This document shows, one piece after another, positions 33,877 through 43,137 of a stretch of 64,000 nucleotides of DNA. Source of the stretch: Clostridium gelidum (GTDB lineage: Bacteria > Bacillota > Clostridia > Clostridiales > Clostridiaceae); contig NZ_AP024849.1 of NCBI RefSeq assembly GCF_019977655.1, forward strand, positions 2,017,001-2,081,000, written 5' to 3'. A program made the translations under genes and the position numbers. The notes beneath the pieces are model-generated. The model worked only from the letters and a program-made list of their open reading frames with translations, ran no database searches and was not told the origin of the DNA. Numbering within the stretch: the first letter of the stretch is position 1; each line of letters opens with the position of its first letter.

Positions 33877-34938
33877 GTGAAAATATTAAAAAGGATATTA
33901 GCATTTTTAGAGTGTATAGCTATTGTTTTTGTTTTAGCTTCAGAATGTAGTACACAAAAAGTTAATGCACAACCAAGTAGATTAAGGCAAAAGCCTGTAA
34001 GCGTAGATGTAGTATTATATAATTTCGATGATGAGTATATTTCTTTAGTTAAGCAAGGTTTAGAAGAAATTCAAAAACAAAATGAGGGAAAAGTTGTATT
34101 TGAATTTTTTGATGGTAAAGGAAATCAAGCAATACAAAATGAAGTGATTGATGAAATAATAAGAAAAGGAAGATCAGATGTTTTATTAATAAATTTGGTT
34201 AATACTCAAGATACTCAACAAGTTATTGATAGGGTTAAGAACAAAAATATTCCTGTGGTTTTTTTTAATAGAGAACCGGTTGCAATTGAGCCTATTAAAG
34301 ATTATAAAAAATCTTATTATGTAGGAAGAGATTCAAAAGAGGCAGGTAGATTGCAAGGTGAAATTCTAATTGACTTATGGAATAATGACAGAAACTTTAT
34401 AGATAAAAATAATGATGGAATTTTACAATATATTATGTTGCAAGCAGAACGTACTAGTATAGAGGCTCAAGAAAGAACGGAATACTCTATTTTAACTATT
34501 AATGAATCAGGAATAAAAACTAATCAACTTGCATTAAGTATTAGCAACTGGAAAAGAGATTTAGCAAAAGATGCTATAAGTAATTTGTTTCTAAAGTATG
34601 GTACTCAAATAGAGGCAATAATTGCAAACAATGATGAAATGGCAATAGGAGCTGTTGAAGCATTACAAGGTTATGGGTATAACAAAGGAGATAAATCAAA
34701 AACAATACCTATTGTTGGAGTTGATGCAATAGTAGAGGCTCAAGAGTTTGTTAAAAAGGGTTATATGGCAGGTACAGTTATTCAAGATCCATATGAGATG
34801 GCAAAGGCTGCTTACACAATAGGAATGAATATATTTCAAGGCAATGATCCTCTTTATGGCACACAATATAAACCTGATGAAACAGGAGTCGCAATTAGAT
34901 TACCTTATACTAAGTATATCAGCTCAAATAATTCTTAA
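33877..34938 (+). CDS. Galactose/glucose-type periplasmic-binding protein, orphan
   Basis: A 353-residue exported protein from GTG 33877 (GAGGCGAG 6 bases upstream). The signal segment ends near LASECST, an imperfect lipobox, so it may be a lipoprotein. The body follows the MglB class of sugar-binding proteins: VDVVLYNFDDEYISLVKQGL, VLLINLVNTQD, IPVVFFNREP, YYVGRDSKEAGRLQGE, a calcium-loop-like DKNNDGILQYIML, AIIANNDEMAIGAVEALQ and VGVDAIVEA. No MglA/MglC transporter genes are adjacent. In clostridia such orphan binding proteins may serve chemotaxis or two-component sugar sensing. The MCP at 8682 is far away, so a link is only speculation. Confidence 0.85.
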   Translation: MKILKRILAFLECIAIVFVLASECSTQKVNAQPSRLRQKPVSVDVVLYNFDDEYISLVKQGLEEIQKQNEGKVVFEFFDGKGNQAIQNEVIDEIIRKGRSDVLLINLVNTQDTQQVIDRVKNKNIPVVFFNREPVAIEPIKDYKKSYYVGRDSKEAGRLQGEILIDLWNNDRNFIDKNNDGILQYIMLQAERTSIEAQERTEYSILTINESGIKTNQLALSISNWKRDLAKDAISNLFLKYGTQIEAIIANNDEMAIGAVEALQGYGYNKGDKSKTIPIVGVDAIVEAQEFVKKGYMAGTVIQDPYEMAKAAYTIGMNIFQGNDPLYGTQYKPDETGVAIRLPYTKYISSNNS

Positions 34939-34975
34939 TATTAATCATTTTTGAAGTAAGGCATAATGCAAAAAA

Positions 34976-34994
34976 AGCCCCTGTATTAAGGGCT
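34976..34994. terminator. Small hairpin after the sugar-binding protein gene
   Basis: AGCCC and GGGCT flank 9 bases. The preceding GTAAGGCATAATGCAAAAAA resembles a decayed end of the TAAGGCAC repeat. Terminator strength is uncertain. Confidence 0.4.
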
Positions 34995-35186
34995 AAGGGT
35001 AAAATTTTTGTATAAAAAAGTTACTGAAATTATTATCTGAAAATATTAAAAAATATTCAATGTAAAATATGACGATTAAAGTAAAATAATCTAATTAACA
35101 GTGCTAAAGTTATACAAATTCTAGAGATTATAATTAGAAAAACTTTAATTATACATGACTAATAAGATACTTAAAGGGGTGAGTAA

Positions 35187-37397
35187 ATGGTATTAAATAA
35201 AAGAATAATAAGAGAATTTACTCAAAACATAGGAAAATATTTAGGCTTAATAGTATTAGTATTAATAAGTTCTATGGCAATAGTAGGATTTTCTGATTCA
35301 GCAGATTCTATTATAAACACAGGTGAAAAAGCTGCCCTTAAAAACAATCTTGAAGATGGTGAATTTTATGTGAGTGGCCCATTAAATAATATGACTTTAG
35401 AAAAAATAAGGGACTTAGGAGTTAATATTGAAGAAAATCTCTATGTGGATTATAAGCTTTATGAAAATCAAACTATTAGGATATTTAAAGATAGGAAAAA
35501 TATAAATAAATTATCAATAACTAAAGGAAATAAATTGAGCGAAGCAAGTGAAATAATTATAGATGGACATTTGGGAGATGGTAATAATTATAAGCTGCTA
35601 AGTAATTTAAATATTGAAAATAAGAATTTTAAAATAGTTGGATATGGGGCAGCTCCAGATTATACTTATGTTATTCAAAAGTTATCTGATGTAGTGCCAA
35701 ATCCAAAGAATTTTGGTATTGGTTTTGTAAATGAAGAGGATTTTAGAAATTTAAAGAATAAATCTTATTCATATGTATTTAAGTTAAATGGAATTTCAGC
35801 AGATAAATTAAAGAATATTGTATCAAAAAATTCTACTGTAACAGAATTTACTAAAATATCTGATAATACAAGAGCCATAGGATATATAGACGATAGCACA
35901 ACAAATAAAAATATATCAATAATAATTGGATTTGTATTATGTATAATGATAGGTTTTATGATCTCCATGTCTCTTATGAATTCAATAGATGAGGAAAGTC
36001 CAATAATAGGGGCATTATATTCTTTAGGTTATATAAAAAAAGAGATCTTAAATCATTTTATGATTTTGCCAACAATTGTTGTAAGTTTTGGATCAATTAT
36101 TGGAACATGCGTAGGCTTTTCAATAGAAGATTCAATAGGAAAAGCAACTTCTGATGCTTATATGCTTCCTAATATTGAAAGAATATATCCTCCATATTTG
36201 ATTTTCATAGGCATAATTGTTCCTATATTAATAGTAGTAATAATTAATTATTTTATAATTTCAAAAAAACTTAACAGCACTCCACTTCAATTACTAAGAA
36301 GAGAAAAGAAAGCAAATAAATTAAACACAATTAAGATAAATCACTTCAATTTTATAACTAAATTTAGATTGCGGGAATTTTTAAGAGAAATCAGAGGAAA
36401 TATTATTTTATTTTTTGGAATATTTATGTCAACTTTTTTATTGGTTTTTGGGGTTTCATCACATTCAGCAATCAATGGATATATAAAAAATGTAAAAGCA
36501 GAAGCTACTTATAATTATATGTATATCTTAAAACTTCCAATTGAAATTACAGAAAATGATGGACTTGAAAAATGTACATTTAAAAGTTTAGCCATTTATT
36601 ATAAGGATTTAGGCTTGGATATGGATGTAATGCTTAGAGGAATTAATGACAAGTCTAATTTTTATTCTTTTAATATAGATAAAGATGACCCAGGATTATA
36701 TATATCTGATAGTGTAAAAGATAAGTTTAATTTAAAAGTAGGAGATAATATTGCATTAAAAGATAAAAGTGAAAATAAGGTGCTTAATTTAAAAGTAAAA
36801 GGAATTGTAAATTATAAATCAGGACTTAATATATTTATGAACAGAGCCCAAATGAATAGCTTAATAAAAGAAGATAAATCCTATTTTAATGGATATTTAT
36901 CTAAGAAAAAACTTGATATTGATGATGATTATATGTTTTCAGAAATAACCTCAAAGAATGTAATAAAATCTACTGAAAGTCTGGCATCTATGTTATTACC
37001 AATAATTATAATTCTTATTGGATTTTCAAGTATTCTTTTTGTAATAAGCATGTATTTACTGCTTAAATTAATGATTGATAAGAGCCTTCAAAGCATTTCT
37101 TTAGTTAAAATTTTTGGATTTAATCAAAGAGAGATAAATAAATTATATCTGGGAAGTTCACTATATACTGTAATGATTTCAGCAGCTATATCAATACCAT
37201 TAGCACTAAAAATAACAAAATCAATTTATCCAAGCTTAATAGCAAATGTACAAGCGTATTTTTCAATTGTACTAGAACCAAGAGATTATTGTTTTATAAT
37301 TACATTAATAATATGTGCATATTTTATGAGCAATATATTATTAAAGAGACATATAAATTCAATATCCTTAAGTGAGGCACTTAAAAATAGAGATTAG
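35187..37397 (+). CDS. FtsX-like ABC transporter permease, without its ATPase
   Basis: A 736-residue membrane protein with two FtsX-type halves: TM1 at about 17-37, a large extracellular region to about 245, then TM bundles at about 250-360 and a second set at about 405-425 and 600-735. RLREFLREIRGNIILFFGIF starts the second half, and a final 3-TM FtsX domain ends with SLSEALKNRD. This is the architecture of large MacB/LolC-like permeases that move lipids, peptides or antibiotics. No intact ATPase gene is near; the only candidate partner is the stump at 33324. It may pair with an ATPase elsewhere or be a stranded gene. GGGGTGAG precedes the ATG. Confidence 0.8.
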   Translation: MVLNKRIIREFTQNIGKYLGLIVLVLISSMAIVGFSDSADSIINTGEKAALKNNLEDGEFYVSGPLNNMTLEKIRDLGVNIEENLYVDYKLYENQTIRIFKDRKNINKLSITKGNKLSEASEIIIDGHLGDGNNYKLLSNLNIENKNFKIVGYGAAPDYTYVIQKLSDVVPNPKNFGIGFVNEEDFRNLKNKSYSYVFKLNGISADKLKNIVSKNSTVTEFTKISDNTRAIGYIDDSTTNKNISIIIGFVLCIMIGFMISMSLMNSIDEESPIIGALYSLGYIKKEILNHFMILPTIVVSFGSIIGTCVGFSIEDSIGKATSDAYMLPNIERIYPPYLIFIGIIVPILIVVIINYFIISKKLNSTPLQLLRREKKANKLNTIKINHFNFITKFRLREFLREIRGNIILFFGIFMSTFLLVFGVSSHSAINGYIKNVKAEATYNYMYILKLPIEITENDGLEKCTFKSLAIYYKDLGLDMDVMLRGINDKSNFYSFNIDKDDPGLYISDSVKDKFNLKVGDNIALKDKSENKVLNLKVKGIVNYKSGLNIFMNRAQMNSLIKEDKSYFNGYLSKKKLDIDDDYMFSEITSKNVIKSTESLASMLLPIIIILIGFSSILFVISMYLLLKLMIDKSLQSISLVKIFGFNQREINKLYLGSSLYTVMISAAISIPLALKITKSIYPSLIANVQAYFSIVLEPRDYCFIITLIICAYFMSNILLKRHINSISLSEALKNRD

Positions 37398-37767
37398 AAA
37401 ATAAATTTGAAAAGTAAAAGCAGAAAGCTATGAATAATTAAGAAAATACCAGTAAAAAAAGGTGGGAAAAATAGAATTACATTGTATTTTGAATAGAAGT
37501 ATCATATCTCATAATTAATTTATATGATAATATATTGGGCGGTTTATGCTTATGTGTTATAATTTACATTAAGCTATAAAATTTAAAGTTATGGATATAA
37601 AAGTAAAATAAAAAAGTATGAAGAAGCTCTAGGTGAAAACCATAAGTATATTTCAAATTTATTAAGTGAATTTGAAAGAATATTATAAACTCAATATCCA
37701 AGGCTAATTGAAAAAATACTAAATTGTTTGCTGAAAGATTAAATGAATTGGAGAGTTACTATTAATT
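37398..37767. other. Intergenic region with coding debris
   Basis: No complete gene. A short open piece at about 37612-37688 reads KYEEALGENHKYISNLLSEF then ERIL and stop; it has no start and is likely a remnant of a helical protein. AAATGAATTGGAGAG near 37740 provides the ribosome binding site for the next gene. Confidence 0.45.
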
Positions 37768-40095
37768 ATGAATTGGTGGAATATATTAGAGATATCGTAT
37801 GATAGCGATTTGAAAACAATAAAAAAAGCTTATGCAAAATTACTCAAAATTTATAATCCTGAAGATGATGCGGAAGGATATCAAAGGCTTAGAGAAGCAT
37901 ATAATGCGGCTGTAAAATATGCAAAGAAAAATAATGATAATCAAAAAGCTCAGAAATTTATTGATGATAATTTAGATAAAAGCAATATTAATGAAGTACA
38001 TATAAATAATAATGAGGATAAACTCAGTGAATCCAGGACAGATTCATACATTGACTATATTAATTATGAAGCAGGTAAAACTAAAATTGAGGATGAACAA
38101 ATTAAATTTAAATCAAATATTAATATTAATGAAATCTACATTGAAAAGCAAGATACAAATATTAATTTAAATGAACAAATAAAGCAATTTTCAAATAGAT
38201 TAAATGAAATATATAATAATATCTACTTAAGAACAGATTCAGCAGCATGGGAAGAGTTATTAAATTCTGATGTGATTTGGAATGTACAAGCTTTTTCAAT
38301 TATAGAAGATGATATGTTTAATTTTCTAATCAAGCATAGATATTTACCAGTAGAAATATGGACAAAGCTAAATAATAATTTTAATTGGAGCAAAAATGAA
38401 ATAAAATTATATGATAAATATTCTGAATCTATAGTTAATGAGTTTCTAAAAAATCTTAAGAACCCAAGTAAGCTTAAATATGATTATATAAGGTCAATAA
38501 GTCCAGAAATTGCGGATGAATATTTATATGAAAGACAACAAGCAGATGAAGCATTGGAAAATGAAAAGTATGCTAAAGCATATAAACATTTAAAAAAGGC
38601 AAATTCTTTATTTAATCAGGATGCTGAACTATTAAGATTAATGGGAAATTATAATTATGAGCTTAACGATATAGAAAAAGCACTAGAATTTTATAAATCA
38701 GCTTTTGAAATAAATAATTATGACTTAAAGAGTGCATTACGTATTGGAATTATTTTAGTTTCATTTGAACGCTTTAGTGAAGCAATATCATATTTAAACG
38801 TGTATTTATCTTACAATAATAATGATAAATTAGCTTTAAATCATATTGCATACTGCTATTATTATAATGATGATTTAATAATGGCAAGAGAGAATTTTCA
38901 AAAACTGATATATTTGTATGATAATAATAAAACAATAAAGAAATATTTAAAAAATATAGAGTCACAATTAGAAGGAAAGAATGTTAGAAAAATAAGATTT
39001 GATAAAGATAATCTTATGGCAGAAGAAGTTGTTAAAAAGGAAATTAAAACCAAAGAAATATATATTGAAAAGCAGCAAAATAAGCCTTTAAATACCAGAG
39101 GCATAATTAGAGGTATCATATGCCTTATTATGATAATTAGTGCATTAGGTCGTATATCTGCAAATAAAGATCAAGCTGAGTCTAATTATAATAAGGCTAA
39201 TAAATCATATGAAGACAAAAAGAAAGTTGTTGATAATAATAATATATTTACAAAAGTTTATTCAGTTACAGGGTTCCTTGATACTGAGTTTAATACTAAT
39301 ATAAGAATATCCCTCAGTAATGTGAAACCAATAGAATATTATAAAATATCAGAACCCTTTGAAAATAGAGTGATATTTTCAGAAAGTGAATTAGACCAAA
39401 AGGGATTACGGGGTAAAGTTGAAAGTCAATTATATATTGGATTGCTTAATAATTACAATATATTCATGTTTGCAGATTCAAAATTTAGTAATAAAGCTAT
39501 TGATAAAAATGGTATATATGAAGTGAAAGGATCAAAATATGGTACTCAGGATGATGCGTTTGATATGATTGAAAAGAAATATATGTCATATTATTCTGGT
39601 TATATTTGGGTAGGCAACGGATTTGTTGATGCATCACAAACTGAAATTGATAAGGCACAAAAAAATAGTGAGTCAATTAAACAGGTAGGAGATAGAAAAA
39701 TTAAAATAATAAAATCAGCACAAGAGTATAAAGATAGTAGATTTTCAGGTGCTATTTCAGTACCTTTAACCAATGTTATTCCATTAGATTTATATTATTG
39801 CAAATATGATGATAAGAATCCAAGTTTTTATAGTAAAAAAGAAATGAATCAAAATAATCTATGGAATAAAACCTGGATTCAAGCTTATTCTGGTACAATT
39901 AATAATTTAAATATAATGTTCATAGATAGTAATTTTTCAAGAGATTTAATTAAATCTGATGGAGGATGCACAGTTGAAGGTAGAAAATATATGTATAGAC
40001 CCGATGAAACAACAAATATAGCAACTGAAGAAGGTCAAGGTGTTAGTAAAGTTGGTATTTATGGTTGGTTTATAGATAATAGTGGACAGAAGTAA
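37768..40095 (+). CDS. J-like domain / TPR / single-TM protein
   Basis: A 775-residue protein. Residues 1 to about 50 resemble a J domain (MNWWNILEISYDSDLKTIKK AYAKLLK), but the HPD tripeptide needed to activate DnaK reads NPE (KIYNPEDDAEGYQRLREAY). An acidic linker follows, then TPR-like helices at about 255-390 (AYKHLKKANSLFNQDAELLR; ALEFYKSAFEINNYDLKSAL). A transmembrane helix lies at about 447-466 (GIIRGIICLIMIISALG). The remaining 300 residues contain two related Ig-like or beta-rich repeats (IRISLSNVKPIEYYKISEPF versus ISVPLTNVIPLDLYYCKYDD). Topology probably puts J/TPR inside and the repeats outside. Function unknown. Confidence 0.75.
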   Translation: MNWWNILEISYDSDLKTIKKAYAKLLKIYNPEDDAEGYQRLREAYNAAVKYAKKNNDNQKAQKFIDDNLDKSNINEVHINNNEDKLSESRTDSYIDYINYEAGKTKIEDEQIKFKSNININEIYIEKQDTNINLNEQIKQFSNRLNEIYNNIYLRTDSAAWEELLNSDVIWNVQAFSIIEDDMFNFLIKHRYLPVEIWTKLNNNFNWSKNEIKLYDKYSESIVNEFLKNLKNPSKLKYDYIRSISPEIADEYLYERQQADEALENEKYAKAYKHLKKANSLFNQDAELLRLMGNYNYELNDIEKALEFYKSAFEINNYDLKSALRIGIILVSFERFSEAISYLNVYLSYNNNDKLALNHIAYCYYYNDDLIMARENFQKLIYLYDNNKTIKKYLKNIESQLEGKNVRKIRFDKDNLMAEEVVKKEIKTKEIYIEKQQNKPLNTRGIIRGIICLIMIISALGRISANKDQAESNYNKANKSYEDKKKVVDNNNIFTKVYSVTGFLDTEFNTNIRISLSNVKPIEYYKISEPFENRVIFSESELDQKGLRGKVESQLYIGLLNNYNIFMFADSKFSNKAIDKNGIYEVKGSKYGTQDDAFDMIEKKYMSYYSGYIWVGNGFVDASQTEIDKAQKNSESIKQVGDRKIKIIKSAQEYKDSRFSGAISVPLTNVIPLDLYYCKYDDKNPSFYSKKEMNQNNLWNKTWIQAYSGTINNLNIMFIDSNFSRDLIKSDGGCTVEGRKYMYRPDETTNIATEEGQGVSKVGIYGWFIDNSGQK

Positions 40096-40206
40096 AACCA
40101 AAAGTCTCATGTATAAACCAGTTGATATATCAATTGGTGAGGCATATAAAAATGAAGTTGCAAAAGAAGTTAAAGAAGGAAACCTATTACCATAAATTCG
40201 TATAGA

Positions 40207-40243
40207 GATGCAGTAATTAATATGGCTGCATCTTTTTATTTTT
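40207..40243 (+). terminator. Rho-independent terminator
   Basis: GATGCAG and CTGCATC flank 12 bases and are followed by TTTTTATTTTT. Just upstream (40110-40196) a short frame ends AKEVKEGNLLP and is probably coding debris; it has no good ribosome binding site. Confidence 0.8.
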
Positions 40244-40278
40244 AATTATAAAGTTGTTTGTACAATAGGTTATTCTTT

Positions 40279-40683
40279 TTAAAAAGTGAAAGTTTCATCA
40301 GGTTCCTTAGATAATAAGTTTGAATAAATGGCTTCACCATGTTGAAGATAGAAAACTTCAAAAATTGGATTTTCAGCTGTTTCATATCCTTTTTTCACTA
40401 AAGGTGCATTATCAATGATAAGTTGTTTTTCAGCTAAGTTATCTGCAAATTCAATTTTTCCATTTATTCTAACTGTTACATAATCCTGTGTAGTTACAAT
40501 AAATTCGATATATGGATTTTCTTTTAGTTGAGTATAGGCTTTTTTAACATTGGCAGTAGTAAAGTAAAATTTACCATCCTTTATTAAATGAATATGCTGT
40601 GGTCTGCCATGAGGTTTATTGTTTTCAGATGTTGTTAAGACACCTACATTATTTTTTTCTAAAAAATCAATTATTTTATCCAT
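40279..40683 (-). CDS. Pyridoxamine 5'-phosphate oxidase-like FMN-binding protein
   Basis: A 134-residue split-barrel protein of the PPOX class. VGVLTTSENNKPHGRPQHIH, FYFTTANVKKAYTQLKENP and YVTVRINGKIEFADN are the family segments, with the FMN-binding Arg/Lys positions present. Small single-domain members bind FMN, F420 or heme, and their reactions are mostly unknown; they often act on nitro or quinone compounds. AAGGAG lies before the ATG. It is followed by (convergent to) the J-like gene's terminator. Confidence 0.8.
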   Translation of the reverse strand: MDKIIDFLEKNNVGVLTTSENNKPHGRPQHIHLIKDGKFYFTTANVKKAYTQLKENPYIEFIVTTQDYVTVRINGKIEFADNLAEKQLIIDNAPLVKKGYETAENPIFEVFYLQHGEAIYSNLLSKEPDETFTF

Positions 40684-40839
40684 TTTAAAATCTCCTTATA
40701 AATTAAATTTGTGAAAATTATGAGTTATGTATATGTATTATACTTGTAGATAACAAAATATAATTAGTTTAAATTAAATTTAATACAATTAAATCATATC
40801 ATTAATGTATCATACATTAAAATAAGGTGCAATATATTT

Positions 40840-42024
40840 TTAAATATATTGCGGTTGTAATTTCGAGAATAAAATGAGGGATCCAATTATAACACAAGTT
40901 GCAACTCCGTATAAAATGCCCGGACTGAATGAATATATAGCTGCTGCTGCAAGAGGAACAAGAACTCTGTAAGCAGACTGCAAACTTTGATTTACACCTT
41001 GTAATTTTCCTTGGCTACTTTCATCTACAGACTGCGAGAGTCGTCCGTTGTAGGATGGATCGAACAAGCCTTCGCCTAGGGTGATACTTATAACCGCAGC
41101 AATAATAAGTACTGGAGACGAGATATTAATGCTAAGAATTATCAGCCCCAATCCAAGTGCTAGTCCGAAAAGACCGACAATACCAATATTTCGCTCACTG
41201 AACTTTTTAAGAAGACGCGGTAATAACACAGCTCGCGAAATAATATCGCAGGCTCCGATAATAGTAAACATACCACCGATAAGCGCAGGTCCCCACGAGA
41301 AAATATCTTTTAAGAAGATGCTGAAATTGAATTGATAGATTCCGAGTCCCACATAGAAGAATCCTCCGACAATGATAAGCGCTCTGACCTCTTTCATGGT
41401 GAAAATATATTTGAACTGATCGAAGACATTAAAACTTTTTATGGAAAAATGAGGTGATCGTTTTTCAGGAGACAGTGATTCCGGCAGAAAGAAATAGGTG
41501 CAAATAATGGAGAAAAACGTTATACCAGCAGTAACGAAAAACGGCAGCGTAATTGAAATGGCACCAAGCGGGCCTCCCAGTGCAGGCCCTATCATGCATC
41601 CTATTCCCATGGCAGCACCTATATAGCTAAACCATTTTGTGCGCTCCTGGGGTTCTGTGCTATCAGCAATGTAAGCAAACAACGTACTGATATTGCCTGC
41701 TGTTAGTCCATCAATTATGCGGCCCAGAAAGAGTACCCACAGCGCCCTACCGATACCAAACAGAATATATCCTATAACAGATCCGAGTAAACTAATAATT
41801 AAAATCTTTTTTCTACCGTAGCGATCGCTTAATGCCCCGAATATTGGCGCTGCAAAAAAGGTGCAAGCCGCAAAAACTGATGCCAATGCACTCATTCCTA
41901 CAATTATTTGCGAAGCGGGCAAGTAGTTGCCAAGTAAAAATGGCAATAGGGGGAATACCACCGTCATCCAGATTCCATTCATAAGCACAATTCCCACAAT
42001 GATCCACAAAAATTTTTTGCTCAT
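40840..42024 (-). CDS. TetA-like MFS exporter with foreign base composition
   Basis: A 394-residue 12-TMS DHA1 transporter. Motif A is GALSDRYGRKKILIISLLGS between TM2 and TM3, DGLTAGNISTLFAYIAD and the TM5 antiporter motif GIGCMIGPALGGPLG follow. It resembles tetracycline/multidrug efflux proteins. The gene is visibly richer in G+C (many GCG, CCG, CGC and GGC codons) than its surroundings, which, with the MarR gene behind it on the same strand, suggests a transferred resistance unit. AGGAGGATTATTATATGGGG lies before ATG 42024. A palindrome at 42138-42161 is the likely MarR operator. Confidence 0.87.
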   Translation of the reverse strand: MSKKFLWIIVGIVLMNGIWMTVVFPLLPFLLGNYLPASQIIVGMSALASVFAACTFFAAPIFGALSDRYGRKKILIISLLGSVIGYILFGIGRALWVLFLGRIIDGLTAGNISTLFAYIADSTEPQERTKWFSYIGAAMGIGCMIGPALGGPLGAISITLPFFVTAGITFFSIICTYFFLPESLSPEKRSPHFSIKSFNVFDQFKYIFTMKEVRALIIVGGFFYVGLGIYQFNFSIFLKDIFSWGPALIGGMFTIIGACDIISRAVLLPRLLKKFSERNIGIVGLFGLALGLGLIILSINISSPVLIIAAVISITLGEGLFDPSYNGRLSQSVDESSQGKLQGVNQSLQSAYRVLVPLAAAAIYSFSPGILYGVATCVIIGSLILFSKLQPQYI

Positions 42025-42137
42025 TTTTTCCCCATATAATAATCCTCCTTAAATTTTCAGGTAGCGTAAATTTTTTATGCTACTTATTTAATTTTTTCTT
42101 TTTACACATTTAACATTTTCAACTCTCGAAAACAATC

Positions 42138-42161
42138 ATTATGTTTCCTTGGCAACATAAT
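42138..42161 (-). promoter_or_regulatory. MarR-type operator before the MFS exporter gene
   Basis: ATTATGTT and AACATAAT flank 8 bases (an imperfect GCCAAGGA core); inner TCC/GGC also partly pair. It overlaps the region between a TTGACA (minus strand, about 42190-42185) and the MFS start. Its half-site differs from the TTAACAATATT motifs upstream of marR. Confidence 0.6.
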
Positions 42162-42205
42162 AAGCTTATCATTTTATTGTTTCTTTGTCAACAATAAACA
42201 GGAAC

Positions 42206-42239
42206 TGTATAATACGCTGATGGTTCAGCGTATTATACA
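42206..42239 (-). terminator. 15-bp perfect hairpin between marR and the MFS gene
   Basis: TGTATAATACGCTGA-TGGT-TCAGCGTATTATACA. It lies 33 bases after the marR stop, so most marR transcripts should end here and the exporter needs its own promoter. It lacks a T-run on the minus strand. Confidence 0.7.
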
Positions 42240-42271
42240 ACCCCCTTTAGGCGATTTTTTATGCAACCTTA

Positions 42272-42757
42272 TTATTCAAAATCATTTTGATTTATTATAT
42301 CTACACCTTGCTTCTCTATTTCTGAATCCAAATGCTTACTATACTTTTCCACGAATCTAATCATGCTATCAAATTGTTCCTCGGTTATCTGCTCAAATAC
42401 GACTTTATCCCGCTCTTGAAACTCTTTGTGCAACTTTTTATGGATTTTGTTAATTTCTTCCCCTTGGGTCGTCAATCGAAAATAGATTTCTTTCTTGTTA
42501 TCCGGCTTCTGGTAGCTTTCGATAATGCCTTTTTCTATGAGCTTCCTACTTAGTTTACTTATGGCACCCCTAGTCACATAAAAGGACTCCGCAAGTTTTG
42601 TCACGTTGGAATCTACATTTCCTCCTATGTATTCGATGCAATGTACTTCAGAAGACTTATAATCCTTAAAACTGTCTTTCATCTTAGACTTATTAAGCGA
42701 AGCCATCTTGTTTAATAAGTCCCTTAGACCCATCATGACCTGTTCTTCTTTTTTCAT
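42272..42757 (-). CDS. MarR-family regulator
   Basis: A 161-residue winged-helix regulator: EVHCIEYIGGNVDSNVTKLA, then ESFYVTRGAISKLSRKLIEKG as recognition helix and QKPDNKKEIYFRLTTQGEEI as the wing. The ATG at 42755-42757 is chosen because GGAGG lies 7 bases upstream; the earlier ATG at 42790 has no ribosome binding site. It is followed by a strong hairpin and then the TetA-like exporter, which it most likely represses. Confidence 0.87.
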   Translation of the reverse strand: MKKEEQVMMGLRDLLNKMASLNKSKMKDSFKDYKSSEVHCIEYIGGNVDSNVTKLAESFYVTRGAISKLSRKLIEKGIIESYQKPDNKKEIYFRLTTQGEEINKIHKKLHKEFQERDKVVFEQITEEQFDSMIRFVEKYSKHLDSEIEKQGVDIINQNDFE

Positions 42758-42783
42758 GGCCTGTCCTCCATTCCATTGGTGTA

Positions 42784-42951
42784 TTAACAATATTATATTA
42801 AACTTTTGTTTCTATTTCAACAATGTTAAAGGAATTATTCTAAGAATTGAGCTACATCTGAAAAAATGGACGCAAAGAAAAATCCGATATTGTTAAGGAA
42901 TATTGTGAATAAGGTTAATAAAAAGTTTGTTTTCTCTGTTTAACAATATTG
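42784..42951 (-). promoter_or_regulatory. Cluster of TTAACAAT half-sites upstream of marR
   Basis: TTAACAATATT at 42784, AACAATGTTAA at about 42820, ATATTGTTAA at 42888 and TTAACAATATTG at 42940 occur within 170 bases on both strands. Regular recurrence next to a MarR gene suggests autoregulatory binding. Chance in AT-rich DNA is possible. Confidence 0.4.
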
Positions 42952-43063
42952 ACGCATTGCATCAAGAATTAAGTTGGATTAATCATTTGGTGATTTTGTC
43001 ATCAACAAAATCCATTGAGGAAAAAGAATTTTACTTTCAACTTAAAAATTATCTTGAGATATA
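42908..43063 (+). pseudogene. Unidentified coding tail
   Basis: An open frame without start (after a TGA) reads SLFSLFNNIDALHQELSWIN, then HLVILSSTKSIEEKEFYFQL and KNYLEI, stop at 43061-43063. Composition looks coding, but I do not recognise the family and there is no start. It may be the end of a gene lost when the MarR/MFS pair entered. Confidence 0.35.
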
Positions 43064-43137
43064 AGGATTAAGCACAGGATATTTATTGATTTTTAGTGTA
43101 TAATAGTAGTACGATTAATTTATAAGGAGCTGTGTGA

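Noticed and set aside
40110..40196. 28-codon frame behind the J-like gene as a separate small gene
   Set aside because: No ribosome binding site and direct abutment to the large gene; best read as leftover coding sequence.
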